This document shows positions 6,821-11,109 of a stretch of DNA of 11,109 bases, one piece after another. This DNA is from JASJCL01 sp050291585 (GTDB taxonomy: Bacteria; Desulfobacterota; Desulfobacteria; Desulfobacterales; Desulfosarcinaceae): NCBI GenBank assembly GCA_050291585.1, contig JBNKKA010000144.1, positions 1 through 11,109 of the forward strand, given 5' to 3'. The notes under the pieces are model-generated. The model saw only the letters and a list, made by a program, of their open reading frames with translations. It was not told the DNA's origin and did not search any database. How positions within the stretch are numbered: the stretch's first letter is position 1; every line of letters starts with the position of its first letter. The position numbers were made by a program, and so were the translations under genes.

Positions 6821-7351
6821 TTAAGGTGTGCTTGTGGCAAGGTTCTTCGACAGGCGGGTCTGTCCCTGTTCATCCACCACTTCGATACGTTGGTAATCCC
6901 CGTGGGGCACGGCCAGGAGCAGGCAGGGGTGAGTAAGCATCTGAGTGACGAGATCGCCTTTGGAGGGCTCCTGCCAGACCACGGAGATCACCAGGGTCTT
7001 GTCCACCAGGGTGGCGATCTCTTCGGCCAGATCGAGACGGAAACCGCCGGTCCGCCGGGCGCCCATTTGGAGGAAGATCAGGCGCTCTTCGGCGAAGTTC
7101 AGAGGCGGCCTTACTTCAGCGCTGCCCCCTATGGTCTGGCGTCCCCGGCACAGGGCCCATAGATGGTCGGCCTGGGCAGGCGTGTCGGCCAGGCGAATGC
7201 CTGCCTTGGTTGCCGGATCCACGCAGGTGTGATGGGCGTAGACGCGCCTCAAGGGGACAGTCGTGTGCTGCGCTGAACCGGCCGCCAGGGCAGCCCCGGC
7301 CCAGATCAGCAACAGGGTCATCAGGAGGCCCTCGCAAATCACCCGCCGCAT
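6821..7351 (-). CDS. Exported PrcB-like (PrcB C-terminal domain) protein
   Basis: The 176-residue product starts with a signal peptide (hydrophobic GLLMTLLLIWAGAALAA, likely cut near residue 24), so it is probably periplasmic or secreted. The second half (about 85-175) resembles the PrcB C-terminal domain: an IFLQMGARRTGGFRLDL strand-turn, a V-rich strand, then QMLTHPCLLLAVP, close to the family's GGY and Q-x-x-T-x-P features. PrcB of Treponema denticola is part of the dentilisin complex with a subtilisin-type protease. Here too the upstream gene is a subtilisin. Start choice: ATG-7351 has AGGAG 4 nt upstream and begins 8 nt after the protease stop. An in-frame ATG at 7369 would add six residues and overlap the protease by 10 bp but lacks a ribosome site. 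The two genes are almost certainly co-transcribed. Function as a partner, chaperone or inhibitor of the protease is inference. Confidence 0.75.
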   Translation of the reverse strand: MRRVICEGLLMTLLLIWAGAALAAGSAQHTTVPLRRVYAHHTCVDPATKAGIRLADTPAQADHLWALCRGRQTIGGSAEVRPPLNFAEERLIFLQMGARRTGGFRLDLAEEIATLVDKTLVISVVWQEPSKGDLVTQMLTHPCLLLAVPHGDYQRIEVVDEQGQTRLSKNLATSTP

Positions 7352-7359
7352 CTCTCTCC

Positions 7360-9966
7360 TCATCTCCATCTTACAAGCCCCGATTTTGACACCGGATAGC
7401 CCACTTGGCCGGGCTGACCGCTTGTCAAGCTGCCCGGCAGGGCCAGCCGATAGCTCGTGACCATATCCAAGTTGCTGCGGCTGCCGCTGATCTCCAGCAA
7501 AATAGGGTTGTCCAGGGAAAGATAGGCACCGAAGGCCTCCCCCGCATCACCGATATAGTTGTCGTTGTCCATGTCTGAGCCTGCGATGAGATAATAGCTG
7601 CCGGCGCTGACCCCATCGATGGAAAAAGCACCCGCAGCTGTCGCCTGGGCCTGGCCGACCGCTTCGTTACTCGCACTGTCAATCAGCAGCGCGTAGTGGT
7701 TGGCGAGTTCCCCTGGAGTGGTCTCGGCCAGCACCTGCATCTGCACCGCGATGGTGTGTGTCTCGGTGCTGGTCTCAAAACTCAGATGGGCGCGATAGAT
7801 GGCGTCGGCCAGGCCGGTGCGATCCACCAGCACCCGATATGTCCCGAAGCCAGCGCTATCCAGGTCATCGCCGGTGGCCTGCAACCAGCTCGCATCACTG
7901 TTGACCGAAACGATGGAGAGCTCATCCTCACCCAGGCGGCTCACATTCAGATTGAGGGCTTCATCCGTACGGCCGAAGGTCAGCGTGGCGGGTTCAAAGA
8001 GCGCCACCGTGGGCGCATCCTCCATGGCGCTGAGAACGCTTTGATAGGCGTCGATGAGGCCGTGTCCAAAGGCGTCATCCCAGCCCTCATCGCCCAAGTC
8101 CCGTGTCAACAAGCCGCTGACCAGGCGGGCGTCGAATTCTGCGGGCGTCATGTCGGGATCGACGGCCTTCATCAGGGCCGCCACTGCCGCCACGTGAGGA
8201 GCTGCCATGGAGGTCCCCTGATAATAGCAATAAACCATATTGATGGCGTCAGAACCGGCAGCCTCCTCCCCGCAGGTACTCAACACCCCATCCGCGTAGC
8301 CATCTCCATCCAGATCCGCCCCGGTGTTGCCGCCGGGGGCGGCCACATCCACACTGGCCCCATAGCTCGAGTAGGACGCCAGCTCTGCCTGACTATCCAC
8401 GGCCGACACGCTGACCACGCCCTCATAGCTGGCTGGATAGTGGGTTGTTTCATCGCCGCTGTTACCCGCCGCCGCCACGATAATGACGCCGGCATCCCGA
8501 GCGGCGGTGATGGCCGCCTGCTCAGTGGTGGCGTAAGATCCTCCGCCCAGGCTGAGATTGATAATGTCGGCCGCCTGGTCCGGCCGGTTTCCACTGGCAT
8601 TGGAGAGGCCAGCGGCATAGCGAAGGGCCTGGATAAGATCGTAGGAAGTCCCCCCGCCCACCCCCAGGATCCTTAGGGGCATGACGCGCGTCTGCCAGCC
8701 GGCACCGGCAACGCCTACGCCATTGTCGCTGAGGGCGGCGATGGTGCCGGCCACATGGGTGCCATGGAAGCTGCTGTTCTTCTCCAAAGAGTCTCCGGGG
8801 TCGTCGGGGTCGGCGTCCCTGCCGTCGCCGTCGTTGGCGTTGGTCTCATCGCTGATGAAATCATAGCCCGCCACCAGCTTACCCTGTAGATCGGGATGGT
8901 CCAGGAGCACCCCCGTGTCGATGACGGCCACCAGGACATCCGCACTCCCGGTGGTCTGCTCCCAGGCATTGGGCAGGTTGATGAGGTTGTAGTGCCATTG
9001 TTTGTTGAAATGGGTATCGTCCGGCGTAATGCCCATGGCGTAGCGACGATAGTTGAGATCGGCCCCGCGAACCCCAACTTGGGCGCGCAACTGACGAATC
9101 ATCTCGAGGGTATCCCACTTGGCCAGCAGCTCGTGGTCGCTGGGATCGATGCGTCCACGATGGATATCTTCCGGGTTGCCTCCCAGAGAGCGCAATTGGG
9201 ACCCGTCACTACCGCCGACCTCAAAGCGAAGCAATTGCGGACCCTGATCGCCGTCAGCCTTAAGCCCCATGGGCGCAAGCGTGGCCGTGAGGTGAGCATT
9301 TGTCTCGGCCTCACTATCCATCATCTCCACGATCGCTTCGCCGGTAACGAAATCGGCGCTTAACTGCAAGTCTATGTTCTCAGGGGCTGAAGCTGAGATC
9401 TCGGCAAGATTGACCGCCAGGGTGTAGTTATCGGCCCCTGTCTCGGCAAATACCTCCAGGTAGTAGGTTCCTTCCATCGCGATGGTCAGGGACTGGGTAT
9501 TGCTGCTGCTTTTGGATGAATCCACCAGACGACGCTCCGAGTCGTAGAGATACAGGTGGATCTCGCTGGTGGGGTAGTTGCTGAAACGCAGCGAAATGGT
9601 TTGACCGCTGCCAAAGCTCAAGCGGTAGAAGTCGGAAGGATCCCCAGAATCATAGCTGTTGCCCGCCGAACCCGTGTCGGATCGGTTGACATAGCCCCCC
9701 AAAACCACTGGCACGGGCAGCTCCTGGGCTTGGCCAAAATTATCGTTATCGCTGGTGGTGGCGCCTTCGTCATTGGTATCACTATCCACAGCCGCATTCT
9801 CAGCCACAGTGATGCTACCACTGAGACTGAAACCCGGCGTCGGGTCATCGCCGTCATCATCGTCTTCGTAGCGCCCTCCTTTGTTGCAAGCCATAAAGGC
9901 AATCGCAATCAGGACAACTGCACACAATCTCAAGAATGCATAATACCTCCGGAAGGCCAGGCTCAT
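7360..9966 (-). CDS. Lipoprotein-like subtilisin (S8) serine protease with PPC domain
   Basis: This 868-residue exported protease starts with a signal sequence ending in FMAC-N (C27), an imperfect lipobox suggesting an outer-membrane lipoprotein. An acidic, Asp-rich stretch follows (33-66). A PPC-type beta domain (about 73-185, SDFYRLSFGSGQTISL and GTYYLEVFAETGADNYTLAV) sits before the catalytic domain; PPC domains are more often C-terminal. Residues 186-317 probably act as a propeptide. The S8 domain (about 318-640) has D350 in VAVIDTGV, H401 in HGTHVAGT, N502 in AAAGNSGD and S586 in GTSMAAPH, so the protease should be active. D551-D559 (DLDGDGYADG) is a calcium-binding-type loop. The C-terminal part has a beta domain (about 655-745) and a second calcium-like loop, D798-D807. 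GAGG lies 8 nt before the ATG. Substrate unknown; the PrcB-like gene downstream is a likely partner. Confidence 0.93.
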   Translation of the reverse strand: MSLAFRRYYAFLRLCAVVLIAIAFMACNKGGRYEDDDDGDDPTPGFSLSGSITVAENAAVDSDTNDEGATTSDNDNFGQAQELPVPVVLGGYVNRSDTGSAGNSYDSGDPSDFYRLSFGSGQTISLRFSNYPTSEIHLYLYDSERRLVDSSKSSSNTQSLTIAMEGTYYLEVFAETGADNYTLAVNLAEISASAPENIDLQLSADFVTGEAIVEMMDSEAETNAHLTATLAPMGLKADGDQGPQLLRFEVGGSDGSQLRSLGGNPEDIHRGRIDPSDHELLAKWDTLEMIRQLRAQVGVRGADLNYRRYAMGITPDDTHFNKQWHYNLINLPNAWEQTTGSADVLVAVIDTGVLLDHPDLQGKLVAGYDFISDETNANDGDGRDADPDDPGDSLEKNSSFHGTHVAGTIAALSDNGVGVAGAGWQTRVMPLRILGVGGGTSYDLIQALRYAAGLSNASGNRPDQAADIINLSLGGGSYATTEQAAITAARDAGVIIVAAAGNSGDETTHYPASYEGVVSVSAVDSQAELASYSSYGASVDVAAPGGNTGADLDGDGYADGVLSTCGEEAAGSDAINMVYCYYQGTSMAAPHVAAVAALMKAVDPDMTPAEFDARLVSGLLTRDLGDEGWDDAFGHGLIDAYQSVLSAMEDAPTVALFEPATLTFGRTDEALNLNVSRLGEDELSIVSVNSDASWLQATGDDLDSAGFGTYRVLVDRTGLADAIYRAHLSFETSTETHTIAVQMQVLAETTPGELANHYALLIDSASNEAVGQAQATAAGAFSIDGVSAGSYYLIAGSDMDNDNYIGDAGEAFGAYLSLDNPILLEISGSRSNLDMVTSYRLALPGSLTSGQPGQVGYPVSKSGLVRWR

Positions 9967-10088
9967 CTCAGGATCCTCTTTTCTAATTGGAGCTCACAGT
10001 CATTGAACTGATTTCATCGGTTGGTGGCGGTTGAACACGTCAAGCAATGCAGATGTCCCTCTGCAGTAGAAACGAAGAAGGTGCGGCC
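9967..10088 (-). promoter_or_regulatory. Intergenic leader of the subtilisin gene, no clear promoter
   Basis: These 122 bp separate the cold-shock gene stop from the protease start. The protease ribosome site (GAGG at 9978-9975) is inside it. On the minus strand TTGACG at 10043-10038 resembles a -35 box but no good -10 follows at a normal distance. No terminator for the cold-shock gene is evident, so read-through into the protease gene remains possible. Confidence 0.3.
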
Positions 10089-10292
10089 TTACTCGGCCTT
10101 TTTGACATCCACCGCCTCGGCACCACGCCGGGTCATCTCAAGGGTGTAGGTCACCCGGTCCCCCTGGGCAAGGGTGCGAAAACCCTCCATCACGATGGAA
10201 CGATGGTGAACAAAGACCTCCTCGCCATCGATGCTCTCAATGAATCCGATCCCCTTGTCTTCATCAAACCACAGGACGATACCCTCCGGCAT
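10089..10292 (-). CDS. Cold-shock-domain protein, CspA family
   Basis: The 67-residue product is a single cold-shock domain, the usual size. Such proteins bind single-stranded RNA or DNA and melt RNA structure in the cytoplasm. GIVLWFDEDKGIGFIE carries RNP1 (K13-I18, KGIGFI, with isoleucine where KGFGFI is common) and VFVHH is RNP2 (V26-H30). The loss of one RNP1 aromatic residue may weaken stacking on nucleic acid. The frame stays open upstream to 10355, but ATG-10292 is chosen because AAAGGAG lies 8 nt before it and homology starts there. It is preceded by a long untranslated leader, as in cspA-type genes, and followed after 122 bp by the protease gene. Whether it is cold-induced cannot be told from sequence. 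Confident family call. Confidence 0.92.
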   Translation of the reverse strand: MPEGIVLWFDEDKGIGFIESIDGEEVFVHHRSIVMEGFRTLAQGDRVTYTLEMTRRGAEAVDVKKAE

Positions 10293-10300
10293 AGGTTGGA

Positions 10301-10307
10301 CTCCTTT
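10301..10307 (-). promoter_or_regulatory. Shine-Dalgarno AAAGGAG of the cold-shock gene
   Basis: AAAGGAG on the minus strand lies 8 nt before ATG-10292. It decides this start over the in-frame upstream ATG at 10355, which would add 21 residues without homology to the domain. Confidence 0.85.
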
Positions 10308-10333
10308 CGATATACTAAGATTGCATGCGAAAA

Positions 10334-10348
10334 TATCTGAATCAGATA
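10334..10348. promoter_or_regulatory. Perfect 7+1+7 inverted repeat in the cold-shock gene leader
   Basis: TATCTGA-A-TCAGATA is perfectly symmetric around one base. It lies between the predicted promoter and the cold-shock start, 41 nt before the ATG. It could be an operator for a dimeric regulator. As RNA it would need to open its centre to fold, so a DNA site is more natural. The factor is unknown. Confidence 0.4.
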
Positions 10349-10405
10349 GGTGCAAATCCAGCGGCGAGAGAAGGTCAATTTAACCCCATCCTATCATGAT
10401 TGTGG

Positions 10406-10435
10406 AGAATATTGAAAAATGGCCATAAATGTCAA
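10406..10435 (-). promoter_or_regulatory. Sigma-70-type promoter for the cold-shock gene
   Basis: On the minus strand a consensus TTGACA (10435-10430) is followed after 18 bp by TATTCT (10411-10406), a moderate -10. Transcription would begin near 10399, giving an untranslated leader of roughly 105 nt before ATG-10292. Long leaders are typical of cold-shock genes, where they act as temperature-responsive RNA. Confidence 0.55.
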
Positions 10436-11109
10436 ATCTATTTAGATGTTGCGCAAGCGTTTAGAGTCCAACAGAAACCGGTAACACCTTGCCAGGGGAC
10501 CTCGCCGTAAGCGCTATTGTTGCCCAAATAAACGCCATTTTTCGCCTATCAATAGCATTCACCTTAGGTAATTTGGCCTGCAGACAATAACTTCTCCACC
10601 CATCTGCTTCTCTGCAAAAAATACCTCCGTTTCAGTATCACGATGGGAGCCAGGTGCAGTTTGAGGATACAAAAGCCACAAGCTATGACATTGTCGCCGA
10701 TGATAAAATTAAATGTGAATATTCACACCAATCAAACATAACCTAACAATTGACTAACAAACCCGTTATAGGTTACACGCAGTCCCGCTGGAAGAAGCAG
10801 ATATTGTATCAACCAGCATCTCTCACGCTTCGCATCACTTTTGAATTGTAGTGTTGTGTCTACACCGATTGCTCCTTGCCACTGAAAATGCGAAGCATAG
10901 GACTCAACGCCTGACCCATTTAATCATGATCCACAGACAACAACTGACTGGAGCACATCCGATTTCTGACACTGGCGCCATGCCAAATGAATGCTCCCTG
11001 CCAATGGGTCACATCTCTGGAGTTGCGTAGTATAAGCAATCTTCACCCCTAATCGTCCGCAATTAGCGATGAGAAGTGTGCGCATCTTCGCTTATTTTTT
11101 ACCAGGTAT
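10436..11109. other. AT-richer stretch without a supported gene
   Basis: About 670 bp to the window edge hold no open frame I can support on either strand; the best is a 53-codon minus-strand frame without a ribosome site. G+C is visibly lower than in the genes. It holds a perfect palindrome (10714-10727), inverted repeats TAACCTA/TAGGTTA (10739-10745 and 10769-10775) and GCTTCGCAT/ATGCGAAGC (10827-10835 and 10888-10896), and a near-repeat of AWTGCTCCYTGCCA (10868-10881, 10990-11003). At 11066-11100 a weak imperfect hairpin precedes TTATTTTTT, perhaps a plus-strand terminator. No tRNA or rRNA is recognisable. Confidence 0.6.
10714..10727. promoter_or_regulatory. Perfect 14-bp palindrome, operator-like
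   Basis: TGTGAATATTCACA is perfectly palindromic. It resembles half-sites of CRP/FNR-type regulators (TGTGA and TCACA), but the spacing is 4 rather than 6 bases, so a different factor is likely. On the minus strand it lies between TTGATT and a weak TTAATT separated by 17 bp, where a repressor operator would sit. Confidence 0.45.

Noticed and set aside
7696..8676. 326-codon plus-strand open frame opposite the subtilisin gene
   Set aside because: It is the antisense shadow of a conserved S8 catalytic domain; its translation has no recognisable domain.
10293..10355. Upstream in-frame extension of the cold-shock gene (21 extra residues)
   Set aside because: The internal ATG has an ideal ribosome site and begins the conserved domain; the extension lies in the leader.
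10440..10640. GGAGGT followed by a TTG start and a 17-codon frame on the minus strand, and a 33-codon frame after it
   Set aside because: The ribosome-site match is good but the products are tiny and unrecognised; chance is likely in AT-richer sequence.
10714..10727. CRP/FNR or Rex binding site
   Set aside because: Half-sites look right for CRP/FNR but the spacing is 4 instead of 6, and Rex sites need longer arms around a 4-base centre.
10924..11085. 53-codon minus-strand frame starting MRTLLIANCGRLGVKIAY
   Set aside because: No ribosome site, no recognisable family, and a stop only three codons upstream of the ATG; too little to call a gene.
10436..11109. CRISPR array, tRNA or insertion sequence in the gene-free end
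   Set aside because: No regularly spaced direct repeats, no tRNA arm sequences and no transposase-like frame or paired terminal repeats are visible.

Overview
The window looks like a chromosomal segment from a GC-rich Gram-negative bacterium. A deltaproteobacterial, Desulfuromonas/Geobacter-like host (Desulfuromonadota) is the best guess. The basis is a type II secretion secretin and ATPase, several exported or lipidated proteins, and a PASTA protein next to rpe. No taxonomic marker is present, so this is inference. Codons are strongly G/C-ending in most genes, while the last 700 bases are visibly richer in A+T and carry no convincing gene.

Left part, plus strand (1-6729): the 3' part of gspD (secretin with a C-terminal SPOR domain, cut by the window start), gspE (secretion ATPase), a YidD-family gene that overlaps the end of gspE and carries an apparent one-base frameshift, a TPR protein with a signal peptide and two C-terminal hydrophobic segments, a single-pass triple-PASTA protein, an intergenic array of 8-bp repeats folded into a hairpin, and rpe (ribulose-phosphate 3-epimerase). 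The first four genes are tightly packed and probably co-transcribed. Most of them act in or on the envelope: secretin, secretion motor, membrane-insertion-factor relative, TPR protein and peptidoglycan-binding PASTA protein.

Middle and right part, minus strand (10435-6821, read right to left): a small cold-shock-domain gene with a recognisable promoter and a roughly 100-nt leader, then a large lipoprotein-like subtilisin (S8) protease with a PPC domain, then a small exported PrcB-like protein that starts just after the protease stop. The protease and PrcB-like genes look like a two-gene unit. Known PrcB belongs to the Treponema dentilisin complex, which is also built around a subtilisin-type protease, so this pairing is the most system-like signal in the window.

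Far right (about 10436-11109): about 670 bp without a supported gene, containing a perfect 14-bp palindrome and two other inverted repeats. It is probably regulatory, an unrecognised small RNA, or decayed sequence.

The points most worth checking are the frameshifted YidD-like gene with a signal peptide, the protease/PrcB pair, the SPOR-tailed secretin, the patch of foreign-looking codon use inside gspD, and the 8-bp repeat array.
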